A DNA stretch of 15,682 bases, taken from positions 1-15,682 of the forward strand of contig CAYMYK010000055.1 in NCBI GenBank assembly GCA_964394625.1, read 5' to 3'. Below are positions 7,730 to 15,597 of this stretch, piece by piece. The notes under the pieces were generated by a model, which had not been told where the DNA came from, did no database searches, and saw nothing but the letters and a program-made list of their open reading frames with translations. How positions within the stretch are numbered: position 1 is the stretch's first letter; each line of letters opens with the position of its first letter. This DNA comes from JAUVYV01 sp964394625 (GTDB taxonomy: Bacteria > Planctomycetota > Phycisphaerae > Sedimentisphaerales > Anaerobacaceae). The position numbers and the translations under genes are program-made.

Positions 7730-9661
7730 TCAGCGGTGCAGCTTCTGGAGCCAAAAGAAGTAGAACAATCCAATATCGTCGTAATCGACCTCGCCATCGC
7801 CGGTCACGTCCTCGCCAAAGCTAAGCCAGTTGGAGGCGAGCACGGCATAGTCTTTGAAATTGATTACTTTGTCGCCGTTGAGGTCGGCTTTTTCGGCCCA
7901 GTACCAGCTTGTGCCAAGCAGCCAGTCGCTGGCAAACAGACCCAGGTCCTGTATCCCGACGGTTTCGCTCCTGTTGAGGTCGGCCGGCGACAGCTCCCCG
8001 ACGAAACGGAAATCGCGTGCAAAGTACGCAAAGTCGGTCAAATCGACGATTCCGTCATTGTTTATGTCGGAAAGCAGTGCCCAGTTCGGAGGGGGAGTGC
8101 TTGCCTGGATTGTCTGGCCGAATGCGCCCATATTGGTCCTGTTGGTGGTGTAGCCATACTCCTTGAGCGTCGGCGAGCCGGGGTTGCCGGCGTCGATGCA
8201 GGGGCTGGTGATAGTGCCCAAAGTCCAGCCGTTGGCGTCTGTCCACTGCCAATCCTCGCTTTTCAGGTGGTATTCGTCGTTATCGGGGTCGATAAAGCAG
8301 GGGTCCAAATCGAAGTTACCCAGCCCCCAGTCGATATGGCAGCCGGCCTCGAGATAGGCCTGCGCCGGGCCGGCCCGGACATCGGAGTAAGAAATAGACA
8401 GCATCGAAGAGCTTGAAGCGCTAAGCACCGCCAGTTCGGGACCGTCGGAGGCGGTATTGCTCCAGAGGATGGAGTTTATCAGTTGTGCGCCGGCTGCATT
8501 GTCGCAGCACAGCGCGCCGCCTATGTTCCAGGAGCTGTTTGCAGCGAAGGTGCAGTTGATGATTCTCGGCTGTGAAGCCGAGCAGTAGATTGCCCCGCCT
8601 CTGGCCAGCGCGGTGTTGTTGCGGAACATGCAGTTTTTTATCGTGGGGCTGCTCTCGCATAATATGGCGCCGCCGTCATTTTGATAGCCGTTGATAATGG
8701 TGAAGCCCTCGACTACGGAGTTTGCGTCCTCGCCGCTGTGGAAGTAAAACGCCCTGTGTTTGTCCATCAGCGTGCCTTGGCAGTCTATAACGGTTGTTAC
8801 AATGGCCACGGGGTCGCTCGAGCGAACTGACCGGACGGTGATGGGCTTTCCATTAAAGTCGAGCTCGATATTGCCGGTGCCGGCATAGCTGCCGGGTTGG
8901 ACGACAACATTGCCGCCGTTGACGGCAATATCGATGCCTTTTTGTATGGTCCTGACCGGCAGTTCGGACGTCCCCAGTCCGGTGCTGTCGCTGCCGTCGT
9001 TTGCAACGTAAACCCGCGCCTGTACCTTGTAAGTATAGACCCAGTCGGCCTGATAGCTTGGCACGTCGTTCATACCATTGACTAGTTGCGGCGGCAGAGT
9101 CGGCAGTTGGACGATGTCGTCAACGACATCCATTCCCTGTATGACCTGCCCGAAGACGCAGTAGCCGATGCCGCAGGGGTCGTTGTCGAGGTCGAGGTCG
9201 GTGTTGTCGGTTGTGTTTATGTAGAACTGGGACGTGGCCGAGTTCGGCTCCTCGGTTCGGGCCATTGCCACGCTACCTCGCAGATTGCTCAGCCCGTTGT
9301 AGCTTTCGTTGATTATTGGGTCTCGCAGCCCCTCGGTTACAAGCCAGGGGCCGTAGAGTGTGCCGCCGCTGTTAACGGCCCAGTAGCCGCCGGCCTGGAC
9401 AATCCCGAAGTCCGGGTCGTTTATGACCCGGTGAACGATGAGCTTATCGTAGAAGCCGGCGTTGACGTACTGCAAAAAGTTATCGACCGTTATTGGGGCC
9501 TCGGCGGGAAACAACTCAATCGTTACAGCCCCGAGAGGGGTATGCATTACCACTTTTGGCGTGGTTTGGCTGGGGGCTATGATATAGGCGTCCGCCTCCG
9601 CGCCAACGGCCAAAAACGCCAAAAGACCAAGACAAACAGTATATTTCACCCTCGCACCCAT
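7730..9661 (-). CDS. Secreted cyclophilin / right-handed beta-helix / dockerin-like repeat protein
   Basis: This 643-residue exported protein combines three modules. Residues 1-25 are a signal peptide ending in ADA. Residues ~36-205 form a cyclophilin-type isomerase domain with Arg78, Phe85 and Gln89; there is a 3-residue insertion after HRVI. NSATSQFYIN and CVFGQVIQGMDVVDDI are also conserved. Residues ~215-515 are a right-handed beta-helix, opening with YVANDGSD and RTIQKGID and followed by turns such as GGAIYCSASQPRIINCTF. Residues 532-643 carry four EF-hand-like loops of dockerin type (DINNDGIVDLTD, DLNRSETVGIQD, DLNGDKVINFKD, DVTGDGEVDYDD). The second has lost two acidic positions. I chose the ATG at 9661; an in-frame GTG at 9676 would add five residues. 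A strong promoter lies upstream. Function is unknown: extracellular folding, carbohydrate binding or surface attachment are all possible. Confidence 0.85.
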   Translation of the reverse strand: MGARVKYTVCLGLLAFLAVGAEADAYIIAPSQTTPKVVMHTPLGAVTIELFPAEAPITVDNFLQYVNAGFYDKLIVHRVINDPDFGIVQAGGYWAVNSGGTLYGPWLVTEGLRDPIINESYNGLSNLRGSVAMARTEEPNSATSQFYINTTDNTDLDLDNDPCGIGYCVFGQVIQGMDVVDDIVQLPTLPPQLVNGMNDVPSYQADWVYTYKVQARVYVANDGSDSTGLGTSELPVRTIQKGIDIAVNGGNVVVQPGSYAGTGNIELDFNGKPITVRSVRSSDPVAIVTTVIDCQGTLMDKHRAFYFHSGEDANSVVEGFTIINGYQNDGGAILCESSPTIKNCMFRNNTALARGGAIYCSASQPRIINCTFAANSSWNIGGALCCDNAAGAQLINSILWSNTASDGPELAVLSASSSSMLSISYSDVRAGPAQAYLEAGCHIDWGLGNFDLDPCFIDPDNDEYHLKSEDWQWTDANGWTLGTITSPCIDAGNPGSPTLKEYGYTTNRTNMGAFGQTIQASTPPPNWALLSDINNDGIVDLTDFAYFARDFRFVGELSPADLNRSETVGIQDLGLFASDWLLGTSWYWAEKADLNGDKVINFKDYAVLASNWLSFGEDVTGDGEVDYDDIGLFYFFWLQKLHR

Positions 9662-9717
9662 TTTGAAAAGCCGCACAACCTGAGCGCCACGATACCGCAG
9701 CCCAAAAGCACACCATT

Positions 9718-9746
9718 ATTATACGCAAACGCAGCCCTCAAGTCAA
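9718..9746 (-). promoter_or_regulatory. Sigma70-type promoter of the cyclophilin/beta-helix gene
   Basis: On the - strand TTGACT (9741-9746) is followed by a 17-bp spacer and a perfect TATAAT (9718-9723). Eleven of twelve consensus bases match at ideal spacing. Transcription would start near 9711, giving a leader of about 50 nt before the ATG at 9661. It faces left, away from uvrA. Confidence 0.75.
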
Positions 9747-9802
9747 GCCGAATGTGCAATTGGGCCTTGTGCCCGGCAGGCCGGTGAAACAGGCAAAAAA
9801 GC

Positions 9803-9831
9803 TTTCCCGGCTGAGTTCGATTTGTTACAAT
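9803..9831 (+). promoter_or_regulatory. Possible extended -10 promoter of uvrA
   Basis: TGTTACAAT at 9823-9831 is an extended -10 element (TGn followed by TACAAT). A weak -35, TTTCCC at 9803-9808, lies 17 bp before it. Transcription would begin near 9838, leaving a leader of ~57 nt before the uvrA ATG. I saw no clear LexA or SOS box in the rest of the 233-bp divergent gap. Confidence 0.45.
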
Positions 9832-9894
9832 CATTAGTTTGGTTGTTATCGGAATTTCGGGTTTTTCAGTGGCGATGCGTTTCGGTAAGGTTTT

Positions 9895-12777
9895 ATGGCT
9901 GGGCAGGCGGAAAAAGCGATTAATATTACGGCTGCGGCCGAGCACAACCTCAGGAATATCAACCTGAGCATCCCCCGCGATAAGCTGGTCGTTATCACCG
10001 GCATAAGCGGCTCGGGCAAAAGCTCTCTTGCATTCGATACCATTTATGCCGAGGGCAGGCGCAAGTACGTCGAGTCCCTCAGCTCATACGCGAGGCAGTT
10101 CCTCGAGCAGATGCAAAAGCCCGACGTGGGCGAGATAACCGGCCTTCCGCCCACGATTGCCATCGAGCAGCGAAGCGCCGGCGCCAATCCCCGCTCGACG
10201 GTGGCCACCACCACCGAGATTTACGATTACTTCCGTCTGCTTTTTGCAAGGGTCGGCCTGCCCCACTGCTGGGTCTGCGGCAGGGAAATTACCAGCCAGC
10301 ATTCCTCCCAGATAGTCGATTCGATACTTGCCTGGCCCGAAGGTACGAAAGTCCAGATATGTGCCCCTTTAGTGCGGGGAAAAAAGGGCGAACACCGCGA
10401 TATTTTCAGGGCGGTGCAGCGCGAAGGTTTTGTCCGTGTTCGGGTTGACGGCCGAATTTACGATGTGACTGCCGTCCCGGCTCTTAATAAAAACAAAAAG
10501 CACGACATAGCCGCCGTCGTGGACAGATTGATAGTCAGAGATTCCGTCCGCATTCGCCTGGCCGATTCGGTCGAGACGGCCCTGAAACTGGCCGACGGCA
10601 TTTTGCTGGTATTGGTTCAGCGGCCCGGCTCGAATAATGCCGGCTCGGACGCCGACTGGCGGCAGGTCATTTACAGCGAGAAATTCGCCTGCCCCGAGCA
10701 TCCACAGGCGTCCCTGGAAGAGCTTAGCCCCCGCCTGTTCAGCTTCAACAGCCCGTACGGGGCGTGCAAAAGCTGTGACGGCCTGGGCACAATACTCGAA
10801 TTCGACCCGGACTTGATTGTGCCCGACAAGACGGTCTCTTTGGAAAACGGCGCCGTTGACGCCTGGCGCAAGGGCGGCAAGAGAATGAATATCTACTATA
10901 ACCGGCTTATCAAGCGGTTCTGCAGAAACTTCGGCGTCAGCAAATCGATTCCCTTCGCCCGGCTGGGCGAGCGGGTACGCAGGATATTGATGTACGGCAC
11001 GACAGCCGAGGACGAACGCGAATACGGCGTCCGGTTCGAGGGCGTTATTCCCAATCTTACACGACGGTGGGAAAATACCAACAGCGAGTACGTCAAGCAA
11101 CGGCTGCACAGCTATTTCGGCGAGCTGCCCTGCCGGGCGTGCCGCGGGGCGAGATTGAGACCCGAGGCCGTTGCGGTAACACTGGGCGGCAAAAACATCC
11201 ACGAGCTGAGCAAAATGAGCATCGAAAAGGCCCAGCGGTTCTTCCGAAGACTCCGGCTCGATAAGGAAAGAACGCTCATAGCGGCCCAGATATTAAAGGA
11301 GATAAAGGCCCGGCTGGGCTTTATGGTCGATGTCGGGCTGGGCTACCTGACGCTGGACAGAAGGAGCGGCACATTAGCCGGCGGCGAGGCACAGAGGATT
11401 CGCTTAGCCACACAGGTCGGCAGCGGGCTTGTCGGCGTCTGCTACGTGCTCGATGAGCCGACCATAGGCCTGCACAAACGCGACAACGACCGGCTGCTCG
11501 GGATTTTGAAACGCCTGACGCGTATCGGCAATACCGTAATAGTCGTCGAGCACGACGAGGACGTAATAGCCGCCGCAGAACACATTATCGATATCGGCCC
11601 CGCCGCAGGCGCCGCAGGCGGCGAGGTCGTCGCGCAGGGAACCTATAAGGATATCTTAAACTGCCGGCAGTCGCTTACGGGCCAGTACCTCAAAGGCAAA
11701 AAGAAGATACCGCTGCCGTTGGCAAGACGAAAATACAACCTGAGAAGGTGTATCGAGGTCAAACAGGCGGCGGAGAACAACCTCAAAAATATCGATGTGA
11801 AGTTTCCCTTGGGCGTGTTCGTCTGCGTGACGGGCGTTTCCGGCTCGGGCAAGAGCACGCTGGTCAATCAGGTGCTGCTGCGTGCTCTCAGGCGCCGGCT
11901 TTACGGCTCGCGAGACCGGCCGGGAAAGCACAAAAGTATCCTCGGCGCCTCTCAGATTGACAAGGTAATCGAGATAGACCAGTCGCCGATAGGAAAGACC
12001 CCCCGGAGCAACCCGGCTACCTATACGGGCGTCTTCGACGAGATTCGCAAGCTGTTCAGTAAGACTCGCGAGGCGAAGATTCGCGGCTACAAACCCGGCC
12101 GGTTCAGCTTCAACGTCAAAGGCGGACGATGTGAATACTGCCGAGGCCAGGGCACAAAAAAAATTGAAATGCACTTTCTGCCCGATGTATATGTTACCTG
12201 TCAACGCTGCAGAGGCACTCGCTACAATCCCGAGACGCTTGAAGTTACCTATAAAGGCAAAAATATCGCCGACGTTCTCGGTATGAGCATTGCCGAGGCG
12301 CTGAAGTTTTTTGCAAATTTCCCGACGATAGTGCGGTTCTTGCGAATGTTAGACAATGTCGGGATGGGTTATATGCAGCTTGGACAGGCCTCGACGACGC
12401 TCTCGGGCGGCGAGGCCCAGCGGGTCAAGCTCGCCTCTGAGCTGGGCAAGGCCGCGACCGGACATACGCTGTATCTTCTGGATGAGCCGACCACGGGACT
12501 GCATTTCGCCGACATTCATAACCTGCTCAATGTCCTCCAGCGGCTGTGCGATTTGGGAAATACGGTGGTGGTCATCGAGCACAACCTGGATGTTATTAAG
12601 ATGGCCGATTATATAATCGACCTTGGCCCCGAGGGCGGCGACGCCGGCGGCGAGGTTATAGCAGCCGGGCCGCCCGAGGAAATTGTCAAAACCGAAAAAA
12701 GCTACACCGGCAAATACCTAAGCGGCAAACTCCGGCTTACCCGGCGGACCAAAAAGGCAAAAGCAAAGGCCGGTTGA
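9895..12777 (+). CDS. uvrA: UvrABC excision repair protein A
   Basis: UvrA is the damage-recognition ATPase of nucleotide excision repair; as a dimer it loads UvrB onto lesions. The 960 residues hold two ABC ATPase modules. Walker A motifs are GISGSGKSS (36-44) and GVSGSGKST (647-655). Signatures are LAGGEAQRIRLA (from 494) and LSGGEAQRVKLA (from 836), each followed by LDEPT. The C-terminal zinc finger is intact: Cys746, Cys749, Cys769, Cys772 around a 19-residue loop. In the N-terminal zinc site the second ligand is His: Cys266, His269, Cys291, Cys294 (CPEH instead of the usual CPxC). The UvrB-binding region with VGLPHCWVCG and the SLSSYARQFL motif are conserved. The start ATG has TAAGG only ~4 bp upstream, a tight spacing, but matches UvrA N termini. 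mtnA follows after 29 bp. Confidence 0.98.
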   Translation: MAGQAEKAINITAAAEHNLRNINLSIPRDKLVVITGISGSGKSSLAFDTIYAEGRRKYVESLSSYARQFLEQMQKPDVGEITGLPPTIAIEQRSAGANPRSTVATTTEIYDYFRLLFARVGLPHCWVCGREITSQHSSQIVDSILAWPEGTKVQICAPLVRGKKGEHRDIFRAVQREGFVRVRVDGRIYDVTAVPALNKNKKHDIAAVVDRLIVRDSVRIRLADSVETALKLADGILLVLVQRPGSNNAGSDADWRQVIYSEKFACPEHPQASLEELSPRLFSFNSPYGACKSCDGLGTILEFDPDLIVPDKTVSLENGAVDAWRKGGKRMNIYYNRLIKRFCRNFGVSKSIPFARLGERVRRILMYGTTAEDEREYGVRFEGVIPNLTRRWENTNSEYVKQRLHSYFGELPCRACRGARLRPEAVAVTLGGKNIHELSKMSIEKAQRFFRRLRLDKERTLIAAQILKEIKARLGFMVDVGLGYLTLDRRSGTLAGGEAQRIRLATQVGSGLVGVCYVLDEPTIGLHKRDNDRLLGILKRLTRIGNTVIVVEHDEDVIAAAEHIIDIGPAAGAAGGEVVAQGTYKDILNCRQSLTGQYLKGKKKIPLPLARRKYNLRRCIEVKQAAENNLKNIDVKFPLGVFVCVTGVSGSGKSTLVNQVLLRALRRRLYGSRDRPGKHKSILGASQIDKVIEIDQSPIGKTPRSNPATYTGVFDEIRKLFSKTREAKIRGYKPGRFSFNVKGGRCEYCRGQGTKKIEMHFLPDVYVTCQRCRGTRYNPETLEVTYKGKNIADVLGMSIAEALKFFANFPTIVRFLRMLDNVGMGYMQLGQASTTLSGGEAQRVKLASELGKAATGHTLYLLDEPTTGLHFADIHNLLNVLQRLCDLGNTVVVIEHNLDVIKMADYIIDLGPEGGDAGGEVIAAGPPEEIVKTEKSYTGKYLSGKLRLTRRTKKAKAKAG

Positions 12778-12795
12778 TACCGGCTCTCTAACGAC

Positions 12796-12800
12796 AGGAG
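12796..12800 (+). promoter_or_regulatory. Ribosome binding site supporting the GTG start of mtnA
   Basis: AGGAG ends 6 bp before the GTG at 12807. No in-frame ATG lies near this position, so the site supports GTG as the true start. Confidence 0.7.
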
Positions 12801-12806
12801 CTTTGC

Positions 12807-13880
12807 GTGGAATATCGAACGCTAAAATGGGTCGGGTCGGTGGACGGCATGCTGGAGTTGATTGACCAGAGAAAACTGCCCGCCGAGTTCGTTAAATTAC
12901 AGTGCCGAGATACCGGGCAGCTTTTCGATGCGATAAAGACGCTTGCGGTTCGCGGCGCGCCGGCGATTGGCGTGGCGGCCGCCTACGGGCTTGTGCTGGC
13001 GCTGAAGCAGCCGGGACTTGACGATGTTCACAAGGGACTGGGCGTTTTGAAGCAGGCAGCCGATTACCTCGGCTCGTCGAGACCGACGGCGGTTAATCTT
13101 TTCCGGGCGCTCGAGCGGGTAAGACGCCGAGGCGAGGCATTTGCAGCGGAAAATCCGGCCGCCGGCCCGGCTGAGCTGCGCAAGGTTGTTCTGGCCGAGG
13201 CGCACGCGATATGCAGGCAAGACGAGCAGATGTGCCGGCAAATCGGGCTTAACGGCGAAATGCTTATCACAAACGGTGCCGCCGTCCTGACTCACTGCAA
13301 TGCCGGCGCCCTGGCGACGGCCGGGCAGGGGACGGCCCTGTCGGTGATGTTCGAGGCGCATAAAAAGGGCAAAAAATTCAAATGCTATGCGGATGAAACC
13401 AGGCCCCTGCTGCAGGGCGCCCGGCTGACGGCATGGGAATTAAAGCAGGCCGGCATAGACGTTACCGTTATCTGCGACAATATGGCCGGGATGCTGATGA
13501 AACAGGGTAAAGTCGATATGGTCATCACCGGCGCCGACCGCATAGCCGCCAACGGCGACGCCGCTAACAAAATCGGTACCTACGCCCTGAGCGTCTTGGC
13601 CAAATGGCATAGCATACCGTTCTATATCGCCGCTCCCTCCAGCACCTTCGATTTGACTATCGAAACCGGCGGGCAGATACCAATAGAATATCGCCCCGCC
13701 GACGAGGTGCGTTTCTGCGCCGGCACACAAACGGCGCCGCAGAACGTAAAAATTTACAACCCCGCATTCGACGTAACCCCCGCCGAGAACATAACTTGCA
13801 TCATTACGGAGAAGGGGATAATACACAAACCAGATAACGGGAAAATACGCGTTCACCTTGCTGGAAGCGACGTAGCATAA
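12807..13880 (+). CDS. mtnA: S-methyl-5-thioribose-1-phosphate isomerase
   Basis: MtnA converts the aldose methylthioribose-1-phosphate to methylthioribulose-1-phosphate in methionine salvage (or related methylthioadenosine-handling shunts). It belongs to the family that includes eIF2B subunits. The 357 residues match the family length. Conserved features are AVRGAPAIG near residues 48-56, THCNAGALATAGQGTAL with catalytic Cys164, DETRPLLQGARLTAWEL, and TGADRIAANGDAANKIGT with catalytic Asp244 (B. subtilis Cys160 and Asp240). The closing FYIAAPSSTFD is also typical. The start is GTG, with AGGAG at ideal distance. It follows uvrA by 29 bp and may be cotranscribed with it, though the functions are unrelated. 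No other salvage gene (mtnK, mtnB, mtnC) is in the window, so pathway membership cannot be read from context. A ribose-1,5-bisphosphate isomerase is less likely given the intact MtnA motifs. Confidence 0.95.
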   Translation: MEYRTLKWVGSVDGMLELIDQRKLPAEFVKLQCRDTGQLFDAIKTLAVRGAPAIGVAAAYGLVLALKQPGLDDVHKGLGVLKQAADYLGSSRPTAVNLFRALERVRRRGEAFAAENPAAGPAELRKVVLAEAHAICRQDEQMCRQIGLNGEMLITNGAAVLTHCNAGALATAGQGTALSVMFEAHKKGKKFKCYADETRPLLQGARLTAWELKQAGIDVTVICDNMAGMLMKQGKVDMVITGADRIAANGDAANKIGTYALSVLAKWHSIPFYIAAPSSTFDLTIETGGQIPIEYRPADEVRFCAGTQTAPQNVKIYNPAFDVTPAENITCIITEKGIIHKPDNGKIRVHLAGSDVA

Positions 13881-13906
13881 AGGTTACGCCGCCTGGGGTA
13901 ATGATC

Positions 13907-13935
13907 TTGACATTTCTGCGAGGATTGGGTATGTT
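13907..13935 (+). promoter_or_regulatory. Probable promoter of the second beta-helix gene
   Basis: A perfect TTGACA (13907-13912) is followed after 17 bp by TATGTT (13930-13935), which keeps four of six -10 bases including the key first A and last T. Transcription would start near 13942, giving a ~44-nt leader before the ATG at 13986. The element lies in the 105-bp gap after mtnA, suggesting the beta-helix gene has its own transcription start. Confidence 0.55.
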
Positions 13936-13985
13936 ATAGGGCGTAAATTTTTTTCGAGGCAAGTTTTTTTTGTGAGGGAAGACCG

Positions 13986-15215
13986 ATGTGCAGAAGGATT
14001 CTTTTTGTCATGTTGCTTTTCGTTGCCGCAGAGGCCTTATGTGCCGGTGCGGTTAGGCGGGTTCCGAGTGAATATGCGACTATACAGGCGGCAATAGATG
14101 CCTCTGCCGATGGCGATGAGGTGACGGTTGAGCCGAACGTCTATGTTGAGCAGCTCAATTTTCTGGGCAGGGCGATAACGGTTCGCAGCGAGGGAGGTGC
14201 GGCTGTGATAGACGGCGATGACGATTTTGCCGTGTCGTTTTTCAACGGTGAAGGGCCCGGCAGCGTGCTTGAAAACTTTGTCATAACCAACAGTTATATG
14301 GGGATATTCGCAGCGGGGACATTTCCGACGATTCGCAATGTGACGGTTGTGAATAACCGGTATGGTGCGGGGGCGTATGTGGACGGTGTGCCGGATATTC
14401 GCAGCAGCATATTCTGGAACAACAGCGAGCAGGACCTTGTTGATTGCGTTGCGCAGTATAGCTGCATCGAGGACGCAAACGACGGGCAGGGCAACATAAG
14501 CGCCGATCCGCTTTTTGTGGACGCAAATGCCGGCGACTATCATTTACTGAGCAATCGCGGCAGGTACTTGCCGGCACTTGACTTATGGGTTGTTGACGAA
14601 GTGACCAGCCCGTGTATTGCAGCAGGTGATCCTATGGGTGATTTCAGCGCCGAGCGGACACCCAACGGTGGGCGCATAAACATGGGTGCGTATGGCGGAA
14701 CGGGCCTGGCAAGCATGAGCGAGTGGGAAATCGACGGGGATATGGATTTTGATGGTACTGTGGATTTCAATGATTTTTCAATCTTTGCCGACAATTGGAT
14801 GTGTACGTCCGAGCGGGCATATGAAACGTGGAGCCGAAGCGTATGTGCGGCAAATCTGAGTGCGATTGGTAAGGCGTGTCTGTTGTATGCGAATGATAAT
14901 GAGGAGGAGTATCCGGAGCCGAACAAGTGGTGTGATTTGCTTGTGATGTACGCGGATGTGGAACCAAACCAGCTTCGTTGTCCCGGAGGCCAAGGCGGGC
15001 CGGGGCATTATGCCATTAACCCCAATGCCGGCGTGAGCTTATCGCCGGAGATGGTTCTGCTTTTCGAGACGACGGCGGGCTGGAATCAGTTCGGCGGGCC
15101 CGAGATTATGACAACTGAAAATCACCGTGGCGATGGATGCAATATTGTGTTTAACGACTGCTATCATGTGGAGTTTGTGCCGAAAGAGCGGTTCGGGGAG
15201 CTGATTTGGGAGTGA
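13986..15215 (+). CDS. Secreted beta-helix protein with dockerin-like loop and prepilin-like C-terminal domain
   Basis: The ATG has GAGGGAA 5 bp upstream. Residues 1-20 or 1-22 form a signal peptide (RRILF, hydrophobic core, ALCAGA). VPSEYATIQAAIDAS starts a right-handed beta-helix of about residues 26-245, with motifs such as VLENFVITNS and PDIRSSIFWNNS; it ends with SPCIAAGDP and RINMGAYGG. Residues 250-272 contain a single dockerin-like calcium loop (DGDMDFDGTVDFNDFSIFADNW). Residues ~284-409 resemble the C-terminal part of planctomycete type II secretion prepilin-like proteins: CAANLSAIGKACLLYANDN, then a central CPGG, then HRGDGCNIVFND and HVEFV. The normal H-X9-DG is degenerate (H-X9-ND). 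The N-terminal pilin helix of that family is absent. Function is unknown; a surface or extracellular protein is likely. It shares module types with the gene at 7730-9661. Confidence 0.8.
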   Translation: MCRRILFVMLLFVAAEALCAGAVRRVPSEYATIQAAIDASADGDEVTVEPNVYVEQLNFLGRAITVRSEGGAAVIDGDDDFAVSFFNGEGPGSVLENFVITNSYMGIFAAGTFPTIRNVTVVNNRYGAGAYVDGVPDIRSSIFWNNSEQDLVDCVAQYSCIEDANDGQGNISADPLFVDANAGDYHLLSNRGRYLPALDLWVVDEVTSPCIAAGDPMGDFSAERTPNGGRINMGAYGGTGLASMSEWEIDGDMDFDGTVDFNDFSIFADNWMCTSERAYETWSRSVCAANLSAIGKACLLYANDNEEEYPEPNKWCDLLVMYADVEPNQLRCPGGQGGPGHYAINPNAGVSLSPEMVLLFETTAGWNQFGGPEIMTTENHRGDGCNIVFNDCYHVEFVPKERFGELIWE

Positions 15216-15264
15216 GCGCAACTCACGGCGCCTCCGGCGGTTAGAGAGCGAACGGGGGGCTGTA

Positions 15265-15534
15265 TCAGCTTACTGCGATGACCTCTTTTAGCTCGGGGAT
15301 TTTCTCTCGCAGGAGCCGTTCGATGCCCATTTTCAGCGTCATTTGCGCCCCGGGGCAGCCGGCGCAGGCCCCCTGCAGCCGGACCTTGACGGTGTTGTCG
15401 GCCTCGGTCGATACCAGCTCTACATCGCCGCCGTGGCTCTGCAGGTTCGGCCTAATTGCCTCGATTATTTCACTGACCTTCTGCTCGAAGGTTTTTTGCT
15501 CGGTATTTTGGCCGCAGCCGCACTCTTCGCACAT
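15265..15534 (-). CDS. NifU C-terminal-domain Fe-S cluster scaffold protein
   Basis: The small protein (89 aa from the ATG at 15534) is a single NifU-like domain, which carries or transfers iron-sulfur clusters to target enzymes. The hallmark is GACAGCPGAQMTL, with Cys57 and Cys60 forming the CxxC cluster ligand. Before it come IRPNLQSHGGDVELV and VKVRLQG, as in the NfuA and NifU C-terminal domains. A longer in-frame start 12 codons upstream exists, but GGAG lies 7 bp before this ATG and the extra residues do not fit. Unusually the N terminus is Cys-rich (MCEECGCGQ), giving three more cysteines that might bind metal. The gene converges on the beta-helix gene with 49 bp between stops and has a TATAAT promoter upstream. 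NfuA-type A-domain and NifU IscU domain are both absent. Confidence 0.93.
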   Translation of the reverse strand: MCEECGCGQNTEQKTFEQKVSEIIEAIRPNLQSHGGDVELVSTEADNTVKVRLQGACAGCPGAQMTLKMGIERLLREKIPELKEVIAVS

Positions 15535-15568
15535 TATATTTCTCCAGAATTCAATTGTCCAAATCCTC

Positions 15569-15597
15569 ATTATACCGATTGAATTTGCTAAAGCGAA
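15569..15597 (-). promoter_or_regulatory. Probable promoter of the NifU-like gene
   Basis: On the - strand a perfect TATAAT (15569-15574) lies 34 bp upstream of the ATG at 15534. A weak -35, TTCGCT (15592-15597), precedes it by 17 bp. A transcript would start near 15562 with a leader of about 28 nt. The DNA from 15598 to the window end is AT-rich with runs of A and T around 15638-15660 and no gene that I can support. Confidence 0.5.

Noticed and set aside
9760..9786. GC-rich inverted elements between the divergent genes as a terminator or riboswitch
   Set aside because: Stems are only 4-5 bp, no poly-T follows, and a terminator is not expected between diverging promoters.
13986..15215. Reading the gene as a pectin-degrading enzyme because of its VPSEYATIQAAIDA start
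   Set aside because: That segment only marks the beta-helix entry shared by many families; no pectinesterase or pectate lyase catalytic motif is visible.
15226..15242. CGCC-TCC-GGCG hairpin between the convergent genes as a bidirectional terminator
   Set aside because: The stem is 4 bp without a T-run on either side, too weak to call.
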